From the NCBI GenBank assembly GCA_017431345.1, contig JAFRLH010000055.1:1-58228 (forward strand): a DNA stretch of 58,228 nucleotides, written 5' to 3'. The position numbers and the translations under genes were made by a program. The notes under the pieces were generated by a model. That model made no database searches. It had not been told where the DNA came from and saw only the letters and a list, made by a program, of their open reading frames with translations. The first letter of the stretch is position 1. Each line of letters opens with the position of its first letter. Below are positions 25,995 through 34,563 of the stretch, piece after piece. Origin of the DNA: Lachnospiraceae bacterium. Lineage in GTDB: Bacteria; Bacillota; Clostridia; Lachnospirales; Lachnospiraceae.

Positions 25995-26520
25995 GTTGGA
26001 ACTGATAGGAAAAGCAGAGAAGGAAGAAGCAGCCAAATTAAATGCCGGTTTGCATTTCGTTAAAGCAGATGCAGAGAACAAGAAATTCTACCATACTAAC
26101 GAGACAGTTTACAGAATTGAGTTCCCGCATCAATCATATGAACAAGCCGTTTCTTTGTTCAATAGAATGGATCGGTTTTGCAGGCGAAATGTAGACATAA
26201 GTCAAACTGCTGTGATACTTGGCTTTAGTTGTCACAAGCACTGGACACCGTTTACCACAGTATCGACAGGAGGCAGACCGAAGAAAGTATTTGATGCCAT
26301 GCCCTACTATCGTGCTGATCCTCATGTTCATTTGTACCTGATTGGCAAGAATGCACGTTCACTATCAGAACGAATCTATAAGACACAATCACGAAAGATG
26401 AAGCTAAAGCCATTCCGTCAAGTCGTTTTCTCCGAACATACTTTGTGTCCAGACTATGTGAGGTGGCAATCTACTTTATACAGAGAGTTCGGAAATGTGG
26501 AATCGTACCTTATCAAGTGA
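25972..26520 (+). CDS. Possible compact HUH-type replication/relaxase protein
   Basis: This protein of about 182 residues starts at one of two adjacent ATGs (25972 or 25975) and overlaps the preceding gene. It contains YRADPHVHLYLIG, where His118-Val-His120 flanked by hydrophobic strands resembles motif II of HUH endonucleases. At the extreme C-terminus it has NVESYLIK, resembling the Y-x-x-K catalytic motif III, about 60 residues later. The middle has SCHKHWTPFTTV. These spacings are compatible with small rolling-circle Rep proteins, but similarity is limited to short motifs, and it could be unrelated. The start codon choice is uncertain. Confidence 0.5.
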   Translation: MMKHSLRELELIGKAEKEEAAKLNAGLHFVKADAENKKFYHTNETVYRIEFPHQSYEQAVSLFNRMDRFCRRNVDISQTAVILGFSCHKHWTPFTTVSTGGRPKKVFDAMPYYRADPHVHLYLIGKNARSLSERIYKTQSRKMKLKPFRQVVFSEHTLCPDYVRWQSTLYREFGNVESYLIK

Positions 26521-26797
26521 GACTTTAATTCACATTTTTCTTGAACGAGTAATGCTTGGAACGCTCGTGTTTACTTGATTTGTGCCGTTTTTCAAGTCAG
26601 AAAAAAGTGTAGTAACAAGAGTAATCAAGCATACCCAGACCAGCTATAATACTGTCAAACAAATAGCAGTAAAAACAGCTATTATATTGTATCTGTATAG
26701 CAATCAATACAATATATTTATCTGATAATTAAACATTGTATATGCTATTGTATCTAAATATTACACAATTCATTTTTTCAAAAAAAGGAGAAAAAAC
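26521..26797. other. Non-coding, hairpin-rich gap inside the element
   Basis: No reading frame of note. AT-rich with several imperfect inverted repeats (for example AATAGC/GCTATT near 26660-26680) and repeated TTGTAT pieces around 26680-26755. It could hold an origin or termination signals downstream of the possible Rep gene. Confidence 0.35.
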
Positions 26798-26959
26798 ATG
26801 AAAAATATAATCAGCCGAATCTTGTTTCATAGTGATTTTGATGAAATTTCACTTTCTAAAGAAATCTGGATTGACCTCAAAGTGAGAAATGTAATGCTCT
26901 TCTCCTTGATTGTGCTGTCAGTTGTTCTTACTGCTTTTATAGTCTCATTGATTTTTTAA
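26798..26959 (+). CDS. Small single-pass membrane protein, unknown
   Basis: This 53-codon gene has a strong AAAGGAG SD eight bases before its ATG. The product is MKNIISRILFHSDFDEISLS, then a polar stretch and one C-terminal hydrophobic helix (VMLFSLIVLSVVLTAFIVSL). It is therefore a tail-anchored or single-pass protein. Nothing like it is recognised. The SD and clean hydrophobic helix support that it is real. Confidence 0.55.
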   Translation: MKNIISRILFHSDFDEISLSKEIWIDLKVRNVMLFSLIVLSVVLTAFIVSLIF

Positions 26960-27153
26960 GAAAAATAAATTTTATCATTGTAGTCCGATGATATATTTAG
27001 TATTTATATGCTGTTATATGTAAATTAAATAGTTAAACTCCTCACCCCCTACCCCGTCTATTTTCAGACTAATTAAACGCAAAACGTAGTCTGATAACCT
27101 TGATTTTTTCAAGTGCGTATTTTGAAGTGAGTGTTTAACAATGGTGATCATTT

Positions 27154-27546
27154 ATGAAAAAGAAACTTGATGATTATACTCTCCTCTCTCTTTGCCTTGC
27201 CGGTAAAACACAAAGTCAGATTGCAGAGGAGTACGGCTTGACACTTTCGCAAGTGTGCCGAAGAATTAATGCCCCGAAATTTCAAGAACAGTTATCACAG
27301 CACAGGAAGGCAATTCTGGATTCCGTATTGAGTACACTAACCCATGCAAGTTCCGAAGCTGTACAGACATTAGTTGATTTACTGCATCATGATAATGGGT
27401 ATTTACGATTCTCGGCAGCCTCTCGCATCTTGTCACTTGTCCAAGACCTCTGCATCCAAAATGATATGTTACGAGAAATTGAAGCGATAAAGAAAAGTCA
27501 AAATATCGCAAATCAAGACAGGGGGGGTATGGATCGTGAACTCTAA
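27154..27546 (+). CDS. Helix-turn-helix protein, terminase-small-subunit-like
   Basis: This 130-residue protein has an N-terminal HTH (SLCLAGKTQSQIAEEYGLTL, then SQVCRRI) and a helical C-terminal half with a coiled-coil tendency. The layout of an HTH followed by helices resembles phage terminase small subunits and other sequence-specific DNA binders of mobile elements. It starts a second forward gene cluster. A dyad TCAGACTA/TAGTCTGA about 60-90 bases upstream may be an operator. The phage-satellite reading is inference. Confidence 0.6.
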   Translation: MKKKLDDYTLLSLCLAGKTQSQIAEEYGLTLSQVCRRINAPKFQEQLSQHRKAILDSVLSTLTHASSEAVQTLVDLLHHDNGYLRFSAASRILSLVQDLCIQNDMLREIEAIKKSQNIANQDRGGMDREL

Positions 27547-27718
27547 TCTTCGACACGTCAAAAGAGAACTTGACCGACTGAATAAGGCAGATACCGATTA
27601 TAACAAAGTGACTATAAATGTCGTTCTTGACTTCTCACGAAATGGTATTCCCGGGAAGAAATATGTTCTGGCCAGGATACGTTGCAGTAAAAAATTATTA
27701 CAGAAAATACAATTTTGA
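27536..27718 (+). CDS. Small hypothetical element protein
   Basis: This 60-residue basic protein starts at GTG 27536, overlapping the preceding gene by 11 nt, with a G-rich SD just before it. It includes TINVVLDFSRNGIPGKKYV. No family recognised. Overlap and spacing suggest that it is translated with its neighbours. Confidence 0.5.
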   Translation: MNSNLRHVKRELDRLNKADTDYNKVTINVVLDFSRNGIPGKKYVLARIRCSKKLLQKIQF

Positions 27719-27733
27719 TTAAGGAGCAAAAAA

Positions 27734-28435
27734 ATGTCCAATAGATATGTTTCTATGATGAAAGATTATGTCCGCAACTATCAAAAGAAAGAAATGCAGT
27801 ACCAAGAACAGCGTCTGGATGCTAAAAGAAAATACTCTGCTGAATTTGCCCAGAGCGAACTTGCAAAGATTCAAGAACAGGCGACAGCTTCATATTTTCA
27901 TTACAAAAGCGCCATCGGAAATGTCTTTAATGAAATTCGGGAAAATCTCTCTGCCGCCTGTTATCCCGATATTGATATGATTCCAGAAGCTGAAAGAAAT
28001 CTATTCAGCGCCAACTCTCCCATCAAACTTACTCCGAATGAAATCAAGATGAAGATTTCACAATACAAAAATAATTTTATGGTTCAGCGGATGATTTCGG
28101 ACTATATCGATAGACAGAGACAAATCCAAAATAGAGAAGCAGAAAGCACCTCTTCCGCTCCTGCGGATATATATGCAGATTGTAAAGTATTTACTCCCGA
28201 GGATCACCTGAAAATTTACAAGCAGTTCGCCGATAGTGCTTTATCCATGATTGATAGTATTCATTACGCTCCACAGAACTCTTCCGCTTCTTATGTTGAA
28301 GCGTTTGCAGATGAAAACTTTGCTTCGGAATTGTTCGAGGTAATTGGGGATGGTGAGAGCCTGAAGCAGTACAAAAACAAGCCTTATTATTCTATTGCTT
28401 CTCACTCTTTTGACAGCGTTAATGTGAACGAGTAG
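27734..28435 (+). CDS. Coiled-coil-rich element protein, unknown
   Basis: This 233-residue hydrophilic protein has a charged helical N-terminal half (YQKKEMQYQEQRLDAKRKY...) and no membrane segment or signal peptide. AAGGAG precedes the ATG. It is the last gene before a hairpin-rich non-coding stretch. Possible roles include a scaffold, replication accessory or capsid-size modifier, but there is no recognisable motif. Confidence 0.6.
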   Translation: MSNRYVSMMKDYVRNYQKKEMQYQEQRLDAKRKYSAEFAQSELAKIQEQATASYFHYKSAIGNVFNEIRENLSAACYPDIDMIPEAERNLFSANSPIKLTPNEIKMKISQYKNNFMVQRMISDYIDRQRQIQNREAESTSSAPADIYADCKVFTPEDHLKIYKQFADSALSMIDSIHYAPQNSSASYVEAFADENFASELFEVIGDGESLKQYKNKPYYSIASHSFDSVNVNE

Positions 28436-28681
28436 AACGCTTTCTAATGCGTTTTAGAGCGTCATATACGCATTTTAGACACGTTCTAGTATAAATACAC
28501 ATTGAACTTATAAACTCGCTTAAAACGCTTTAAACAGCGTTTTAACACAATATATGGTAGTTGTAATTCTCCTGCTTCCACCATATATTGTGCCATATAC
28601 TTCCTTTACTTGGCAGTCGAATGATTCGCTATCATGCAGTCATTCGGCTGTCTTATTTTCTTGTAAAGAATAGCAGTATCA
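28436..28681. repeat. Iteron-like repeats, 13-bp inverted repeat and terminator inside the element
   Basis: This stretch has repeated ACGCNTTTTAGA-type words (about 28440-28490), a TAAAACGC...GCGTTTTA dyad near 28520-28543, and a perfect 13-bp inverted repeat CACAATATATGGT/ACCATATATTGTG at 28546-28558 and 28580-28592. A 10-bp stem at 28615-28624/28640-28649 follows, with a T-rich tail that looks like an intrinsic terminator for the forward genes. No gene is seen. The repeats resemble replication-origin or recombination sites. Confidence 0.55.
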
Positions 28682-28774
28682 AATCTAACGTTATGTGAAT
28701 TAGTATTAAAACTGATTGAAAAAGCATCTAATCTGTGCTATATTAGATGTAGCAAAAATAACGTTCGTTAGATT
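28682..28774 (+). promoter_or_regulatory. Resolvase promoter embedded in a res-like set of dyads
   Basis: TTGAAA (28716-28721) and TATATT (28739-28744), with a 17-base spacer, precede the resolvase gene. Around them are four ATCTAA-type half-sites: AATCTAACG (28682), CATCTAAT (28725), ATTAGATG (28742) and CGTTAGATT (28766). The first pairs with the last and the middle two pair with each other. This looks like an autoregulated resolvase binding region or res site. Confidence 0.65.
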
Positions 28775-28795
28775 AAATACAGAAAGGAGTTAATC

Positions 28796-29506
28796 ATGAT
28801 TTACGGATATGCAAGAATAAGTAGAAAAACACAGGACATTAACAGACAGATAAGAAGCATCAATGAAGCCTATCCCAATGCAATTATTTTTCAGGAAGCC
28901 TTTACAGGGAGAGTGAGAAGCACATCCAGACCTGAATGGAACAAGCTATATAAAAATGTTCGCTCTGGCGATACTCTTGTATTTGATAGCGTTTCCAGAA
29001 TGAGCAGAAATGCCGAAGATGGGATCAGGGTTTATTTTGAATTATTTGATAGGGGTGTTAATTTAATATTTCTCAATGAACGTCACATTGATACAGATGC
29101 CTATAAGAAAGCACTTGAAAACTCAGGTATTAAAGTAGCTTTTTCAGATGAGAATGAAACAGCCGAAAATACTTTGATTAGAGATATTATTGAAGCCCTC
29201 AATAAATTTATGAGAGCAAAAGCCAGTGATGATATTATCAAAGCGTTTGAGCAGTCTGAAAAAGAGGTCGAGGATAATTCAAAAAGAACAAAAGGGGGAA
29301 TTGAAACAGCACGCATTAATGGTAAGCAGATTGGTCAGAAGCCAGGGGCAAAGCTGACAACCAAGAAATCTGTTGAAGCCAAGAAGCAAATCGAGAAGTA
29401 CAGCAAAGATTTTAACGGAACTCTTTCTGATGCTGATGTGATGAAGTTGACAGGATTAAGTAGAAACACATACTACAAATATAAAAGAGAATTAAAAGAA
29501 GCGTGA
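28796..29506 (+). CDS. Small serine recombinase (resolvase/invertase type)
   Basis: This 236-residue protein has MIYGYARISRKTQD at the N-terminus with catalytic Ser9, followed by the resolvase core (LVFDSVSRMSRNAEDGI with conserved Arg residues). A C-terminal HTH reads SDADVMKLTGLSRNTYYKYK. Such enzymes resolve plasmid or replicon multimers or invert segments. AAGGAG precedes the ATG. It sits just before the large recombinase (small gap) and just after a res-like region, which supports a multimer-resolution role in a circular form of the element. Confidence 0.92.
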   Translation: MIYGYARISRKTQDINRQIRSINEAYPNAIIFQEAFTGRVRSTSRPEWNKLYKNVRSGDTLVFDSVSRMSRNAEDGIRVYFELFDRGVNLIFLNERHIDTDAYKKALENSGIKVAFSDENETAENTLIRDIIEALNKFMRAKASDDIIKAFEQSEKEVEDNSKRTKGGIETARINGKQIGQKPGAKLTTKKSVEAKKQIEKYSKDFNGTLSDADVMKLTGLSRNTYYKYKRELKEA

Positions 29507-29526
29507 TTATACGAAAGGATAAGACT

Positions 29527-31347
29527 ATGAACACTCCAAAAACAGACAAAAGACGTGCGGTGGCATACTGCAGAGTGAGCACCGACAAAGAAGAACAGAG
29601 AACTAGTATTAAGAATCAGCGTATCGAACTAAAAAGAATATGTGAGCGTGAAAATTGGGTAATGCCAATAATCAATGTCAAAGGCTTATGTGATGCCGGT
29701 GTTTACTATGACATTGAAAGCGGTACAAAAATTATACGGCCTGCTCTGCATAGATTATTGCTTGACGCAGGACTGACACCAATTGTTGATGCTGATACAG
29801 GAAAAGAGACTTCTCAATATAAAATCGACAGGCAGCCTAAATTTGATTTAATTGTTGTGAAGGATGCCTCTCGTTTTTCTCGTAACATAAATATCAATAG
29901 CATAATGCAAGCATTAAAAGATAATGGTGTATATGTTATTTTTCCGGAAATGAATAACATGACAACAGAACGAAATGAGGATTGGAGTGTTATTCAGCAG
30001 TACATTATATTTGCGGAAGGTGAGAGCCGGCGAAAAAGTAAAGCTGTATCTTTTGGATATGAAGCTGGCTTAAAGCAAGGCAAGATATATTTTGGCGGTA
30101 AAATGTTCGGTTATGACTATGACAAGAAAAATAACCGTCTTATTATCAACGAAGAAGAAGCTAAAGTTATCAGACGTGTTTTCGCTATGTATACCGAAGA
30201 AGGTCTGGGACAGCACAGGATCTGTAATGCTTTAGCAAATGAAGGCATTTATACAAAACGTAGAGACAAAGATGGAACGCCTGTCAAGTACGGAAGAAGC
30301 ACTATCAAAAGATGGTTGGAGAATGAAAAATACTGTGGCATCACCACAGGAGGACGCTATCATAAAATCGACTTGTTTAGTGGGAAGAGAATTGAGCGTG
30401 ACTATGATGACAGATTGAGAGTAGAAGCACGTAAAGCACAGCAGAAACTTGCAGAGCAAGGGATTATAAAAATTGAGCCTATTATTACTGTTGAGCAGTA
30501 CGAAAAAGCACAGCAGATAACAGCCAGAAATGCTGAAATGTATAAAGTCAGTAAGGAGTGGAAGGGAACAACTGACTATGCAAAGAAAGTAGTCTGTGGG
30601 TGCTGTGGAGCATATTACAGAGCATCTGGAAAAAGAGAATATGCAAAGTATGATCATCAGAAGATTACTCGTTATGTCTGCAGGCACAGAATTACTTTTG
30701 ATGAAGCACACGGTATCCCTAAATGTGAAAATCCTGCTATTCTGGAGCCGGAATTAGATAAAGCATTATTTGGACGCAGTTATTGGATACACAGAAGAAA
30801 CAATATTGAAGAACTGATCAGCACAGGAGACTTTTATATTTCTGTTCTTAAGAGTGCAATTAACAGAGATAATGCACAGGCAATAAAAGAAATTGAAGAA
30901 CAGATAACAACTATCAGCTTAAAGCGTGAACGGCTGTTGGATCTATATGCTGATGGCATCTATAGCAAGGATGAACTCGAAAAACGTACTGTAGCATTTA
31001 CCGACCAGATTAGTGAACTGTCTGCAAAGAAAGAACAGCTTTCAAAGGGTAATGAAGCAATTTACAAAGATATTGAGCAAATCAATACCATGATTCAGTC
31101 TGCAAAAGAAGCACAGAAAGAAGTGGAGGAGATTCTTTCTAAAAAGAAATATCCCAAACAAACACGTAAGGAATTATTGCGTGATGTTGAGCAGATAACA
31201 ATAGATGCACATGGCAAACCACATATCACTTTCAAGTCTTTAGAGAATATAAAGAACATGATAGCAAGTATGGGTATCGCTATTGAAAACTATGCAGATG
31301 CAGAGGAAGCCGGTTGGGAAGAAGAACTATCTGAAGCTGAAAAATGA
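29527..31347 (+). CDS. Large serine recombinase (site-specific integrase of the element)
   Basis: This protein of about 606 residues has RAVAYCRVSTDKEEQ with catalytic Ser18, a resolvase domain, a recombinase domain (GYEAGLKQGKIYFGG..., RRVFAMYTEEGLGQHRI), a zinc-ribbon domain (CGCCGAYY...CRH...C) and a C-terminal coiled coil. This is the full architecture of large serine integrases. AAGGA lies before the ATG at 29527; an upstream frame start is less likely. The stop at 31347 is only 41 bases from the right junction, the usual place of an integrase next to its attachment site, so it very probably catalysed insertion into tadA. Confidence 0.95.
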   Translation: MNTPKTDKRRAVAYCRVSTDKEEQRTSIKNQRIELKRICERENWVMPIINVKGLCDAGVYYDIESGTKIIRPALHRLLLDAGLTPIVDADTGKETSQYKIDRQPKFDLIVVKDASRFSRNININSIMQALKDNGVYVIFPEMNNMTTERNEDWSVIQQYIIFAEGESRRKSKAVSFGYEAGLKQGKIYFGGKMFGYDYDKKNNRLIINEEEAKVIRRVFAMYTEEGLGQHRICNALANEGIYTKRRDKDGTPVKYGRSTIKRWLENEKYCGITTGGRYHKIDLFSGKRIERDYDDRLRVEARKAQQKLAEQGIIKIEPIITVEQYEKAQQITARNAEMYKVSKEWKGTTDYAKKVVCGCCGAYYRASGKREYAKYDHQKITRYVCRHRITFDEAHGIPKCENPAILEPELDKALFGRSYWIHRRNNIEELISTGDFYISVLKSAINRDNAQAIKEIEEQITTISLKRERLLDLYADGIYSKDELEKRTVAFTDQISELSAKKEQLSKGNEAIYKDIEQINTMIQSAKEAQKEVEEILSKKKYPKQTRKELLRDVEQITIDAHGKPHITFKSLENIKNMIASMGIAIENYADAEEAGWEEELSEAEK

Positions 31348-31387
31348 CAGTTAAATAGCTGTCAATCTTAAGAACTTTTTTGTCTGC

Positions 31388-31392
31388 ACAAT
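31388..31392. other. Right attachment core of the tadA-inserted element
   Basis: ACAAT, matching the core at 25313-25317. Sequence to the right encodes the tadA N-terminal half up to RPDRIIV; sequence to the left is element DNA that gives the tadA fragment a short foreign tail (QTKKFLRLTAI) before a stop. Confidence 0.8.
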
Positions 31393-32193
31393 AATCCTGT
31401 CCGGCCGCATCCGGAGCGCTGTCCGGATCAGATCGCGGATCGTGATCTCCCCCATTCCTTCGGCATTTCTGTTCCTGGTCTCCAGCCTGACCAGATTCGG
31501 GATGTTCTGGATCTGCAGTTCAAGAGAATCTTCAATCGTGATGATCCGTTCGTGCTCCGGGATAAATGCTGACAGCGCATTTAAAAAAGTAGTCTTACCG
31601 GAACCTGTACCGCCCGATATGAACAGGTTGTACCCGCACCGCACCAGAATCTTCAGAAACCCGGCCGCCTCCGCAGAAATACTGTTCCTCCGGATCAGCC
31701 CCTGCATGACCAGCGGATCTTTCGGGAACCTCCTGATGGTCAGGATCGGTCCGTCCGGCGCGACAGGAGGCAGCACCGCGTTTACCCTGGAACCGTCTTC
31801 CAATCTGGCGTCGACTATCGGAGATGCCGTATTGACTGCACGGTTCACACGGCTCACGATCTGCTGTATCACATCAGACAGCCGTTCTTTTCCTGTGAAG
31901 GTCTTATCCCAGCGTTCAAGCCTGCCGGAACGTTCCACAAATATTGTGCCGGGTCCGTTTACCATGATCTCTGTCACCGACTCATCTTCGATGAGCTGCT
32001 GGAGGATGTCCAGCCGCCGGAGTGAATCGAACAGTCTCTTTCTGAGCATCAGCCGCTCTCTGACGGACATCCGCAGAGCATCCGGATCTTCCAGAAGCAT
32101 TCTGTCGATCTGTTCCATTACATCTGCGTCGGTCACTTCCTTCAGCGGGCTGATCCTTCGCTGAATGCCTGTCCTCAGTTCATCCTCTGTCAT
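31388..32193 (-). pseudogene. tadA: tadA/cpaF ATPase, N-terminal fragment
   Basis: From the ATG at 32193 (AGGGG SD seven bases before) the frame encodes the N-terminal domain and the ATPase core. Visible features are EIMVNGPGTIFVERSGRL, the arginine-rich VNRAVNTASPIVDARLEDGS region, the Walker A loop SGGTGSGKTTFLNAL and LRMRPDRIIV. The sequence is cut there by the mobile element and terminates 11 foreign codons later. Rejoined with 24892-25317 it gives about 410 residues, normal for TadA/CpaF. A longer start overlapping the protease gene is less supported. Confidence 0.93.
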
Positions 32194-32209
32194 GTGTTTT
32201 CCCCTGCCT

Positions 32210-32686
32210 TTACTCAGCCGTTTTACCGTTCGCACGGTTTGCTTTATCATCCGCACAGTGTCTTTTAACGGCAGTACGGCCGTTTTTCACAGCAGAAAGG
32301 AAACCGCTCAGATCTGATCCGGGAAGGAACGGACAATGGTTCGTAAAAAGGAGTACAAAAAATACAGCGGTGCTGATACCGGCATAAAATCTGTCCAGCA
32401 CTGCCGGCAGCGCAAGCTGCATCAGAAGCCCTGCCATGGTACCGCCTTCAAAAAAGAACAGTTTCTGCAGGATCCCTTTCTCTGCCAGATCCTCTGCGGA
32501 CACCTCCGTATATCCTCCCGTCATCCAGAGAGCAAATGCATATTTCCCTGCTTTAAATACTGTTTCACCGCCGCCGATCTTCACACTGAGGACATGGACG
32601 CCGATCAAATGCGCTGCCGCTGCATGCCCGATCTCATGAACGCACAAATGCAGCAGGATCAGCAGCCAGGTATACAGCAGGATCAT
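32210..32686 (-). CDS. Small HEIGH membrane metalloprotease (M50 site-2 protease-like)
   Basis: This 158-residue protein has four or so hydrophobic helices and CVHEIGHAAAAH near residue 16, giving the HExxH zinc motif (His17, Glu18, His21). A later CPFLPGSDLSGF stretch with an Asp could supply the third ligand, as in NxxPxxxLDG of site-2 proteases, though degenerate. It is squeezed between tadA and a pair of ABC transporter genes, overlapping the latter by 4 nt. It may process an exported peptide or regulator. Substrate unknown. Confidence 0.75.
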   Translation of the reverse strand: MILLYTWLLILLHLCVHEIGHAAAAHLIGVHVLSVKIGGGETVFKAGKYAFALWMTGGYTEVSAEDLAEKGILQKLFFFEGGTMAGLLMQLALPAVLDRFYAGISTAVFFVLLFTNHCPFLPGSDLSGFLSAVKNGRTAVKRHCADDKANRANGKTAE

Positions 32687-34563
32687 GCTTCCGCTTTCTG
32701 CATAGCCGAAACGGCCAGGCCGGCTATACGGGTCACAAGAATACCTGCGGAACAGGCGCCGACCGCAGCAGCAAGCGGAGCAGCAATACTGCCGGCGGCG
32801 ATCGATACCGCAAGAAAAACACAGATGCTCAAAATATCCGGCAGGACCTGCATAGCGCCGAAAGCAAGAATGACCTTCTTTTCATTCGCTATGATATGCG
32901 ATTCACAGAAATCTCTGATCCGGTCACGCTCGGCAGACGCTGCCTTTGACTCCACATATCTGCGCCAAAGCCCGAACAATACCGCCGCAGCGGCATTTGC
33001 TGCAATGAGTATACCCATCAGTTTTCTGTTGTGCGCAGCGTCCCATCTCTCCCCGAAAACCCGCGATGCGTAATTGGCTGCCGGATACCTGCTGATCATC
33101 TGCGCCAGCACCTCTTCTTCCCGGGCAGGATCACACAGAATCAGAATGTGATCCATGGTCTGGATATCAATATAGTCAGCCGCTTCCCGTTCGGCAGCGA
33201 TCTTTTCTTTTACTTCCTCATAGCTGTTCCTGTCATACCGGTAATACATTCCCTCTGTTTCCTTCTCAAAGGAACGCCAGACAAAGTCATATTCCGTGAT
33301 CCCGGATATTCTGCAGGTCTCCCCAAAGACCGCGACCGTCTGTCCCACAGCTTCCTCTGCGTTTGTATCAGGCAGATAGTACTCTGCGATCGGCGCTGAC
33401 ATGGCGATCTGATGGCTGTTATTCTCCGGCGCGGTTCCGTACACAAGCGAGAACAGGTTCCCGTAGCCGCTCACATCTGCAAAATCCTCCGTGATTTCCG
33501 CCGGAAGGGCTATCTCCGGCGCGCTGTACGCCTCCCGTCCGTCCGGATCATCATACGCGGCGATCTCATCCAGGATACTTTCCGCCTCTGTTTCATCCAG
33601 GATATACACTTCCCTGACGCCTGTCAGATCAGCGATATCCGGGATGTCCGCCAAAGTGATGTTCCTTTCCGGATCAATTCCCTCTGTATCGATTCCTGCT
33701 TCCTTTGCGTATGTCCGGTTCAGTTCTCCAAGGATATGTTCTGCATTATAAGCAAGGATACGGCCCGGCGCCGTTTCTTCACTTTTCGCATAGTATCCCG
33801 CAAGCACCAGATAATCTGCCATAAACGCCGTCAGTATAAAGAGGACAGTTATCAGAACACATAATCGCCTGTACTTTCCTGTGACAAGCTTTGCGGAAAA
33901 CCCGGCAATCTCCGGCTTTCCGGAAGCCGCCGGCTGTTCCGTATTCGGCAGTCCGCCATTTTCAGTCTCGCGCACACAGAAATCATCCACACAGATCCGA
34001 CTGCAGTTCTCGAATCGGACTCTCGGATCGTGCGTAATGATGACCACGGTACAGGAACAGGCTTTCTCCTCCAGCAGCGCCGTGAGCCGATTCGCCGTAC
34101 CGTCATCCATATGATTCGTCGGTTCGTCCAGAAAGATATACGGCGTTTGTTTCATAAACGCTCTGATCAGTGCGCATTTCACCCGCTCGCCGCCGCTTAC
34201 AGCGTCCAGGTGAGAAGAAAACAGACTGATATCGAAAGCAAGACGGCCTGCAAGATCATAGACCGCTTCATTCCTTTCTGCTGCTGACTCCATGCCCAGA
34301 TATTTATAGATGGGTATGTCAAACGCCGGGATCTGCTGTGGAACATAGGCAAACAGACTGTTCCTGTTCTCCTGATAGGCAGCCCTCTGCCGGTCAGATT
34401 CAAATCTGACGTCATTATTCCCGAATACCAGAGAGCGCATCAGGGCAGTCTTGCCGCTGCCGTTCGCACCGGTGATCAGATAAATGCCTTTGTTTTTGAA
34501 GGAAAGTCCACCCGGACAGAGAATCCTTTCGTATCCCCTGTCTGTAAAATGAATGATCTGCAT
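32683..34563 (-). CDS. ABC ATPase fused to MacB/FtsX-like permease (half-transporter B)
   Basis: In this 626-residue protein the N-terminal 210 residues are an ABC ATPase: Walker A GANGSGKT (32-39), VPQQ Q-loop, VSGGERV signature, FLDEPTN Walker B and IITHD switch. After a membrane helix near residue 235 comes an extracytoplasmic domain of about 270 residues, then three helices at the C-terminus. This is the type VII (MacB/LolCDE-like) topology but with ATPase and permease fused in unusual order. It directly follows a second, similar fusion gene with no gap, implying a heterodimer. It may extract or export a cell-surface lipoprotein or peptide. Confidence 0.85.
   Translation of the reverse strand: MQIIHFTDRGYERILCPGGLSFKNKGIYLITGANGSGKTALMRSLVFGNNDVRFESDRQRAAYQENRNSLFAYVPQQIPAFDIPIYKYLGMESAAERNEAVYDLAGRLAFDISLFSSHLDAVSGGERVKCALIRAFMKQTPYIFLDEPTNHMDDGTANRLTALLEEKACSCTVVIITHDPRVRFENCSRICVDDFCVRETENGGLPNTEQPAASGKPEIAGFSAKLVTGKYRRLCVLITVLFILTAFMADYLVLAGYYAKSEETAPGRILAYNAEHILGELNRTYAKEAGIDTEGIDPERNITLADIPDIADLTGVREVYILDETEAESILDEIAAYDDPDGREAYSAPEIALPAEITEDFADVSGYGNLFSLVYGTAPENNSHQIAMSAPIAEYYLPDTNAEEAVGQTVAVFGETCRISGITEYDFVWRSFEKETEGMYYRYDRNSYEEVKEKIAAEREAADYIDIQTMDHILILCDPAREEEVLAQMISRYPAANYASRVFGERWDAAHNRKLMGILIAANAAAAVLFGLWRRYVESKAASAERDRIRDFCESHIIANEKKVILAFGAMQVLPDILSICVFLAVSIAAGSIAAPLAAAVGACSAGILVTRIAGLAVSAMQKAEA

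Larger units (their letters stand above)
25313..31392 (+). mobile_element. 6.1-kb serine-recombinase element inserted in tadA
   Basis: The tadA frame is broken exactly between RPDRIIV and GEVRG. Both junctions share ACAAT on the + strand (25313-25317 and 31388-31392), and deleting one copy with everything between restores an unbroken IIVGEVRG reading. The interior is AT-rich and carries an HTH excisionase-like gene at the left, a large serine recombinase ending 41 bases from the right junction, a small resolvase, a possible HUH-type replication protein and several unknown genes. A short core without target duplication fits large serine recombinase chemistry. No conjugation genes are seen, so it looks like a small integrated plasmid, IME or phage satellite. 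Confidence 0.93.

Noticed and set aside
29503-29526. Eight-codon longer start for the large serine recombinase
   Set aside because: It overlaps the resolvase gene, and the AAGGA SD fits the ATG at 29527 instead.
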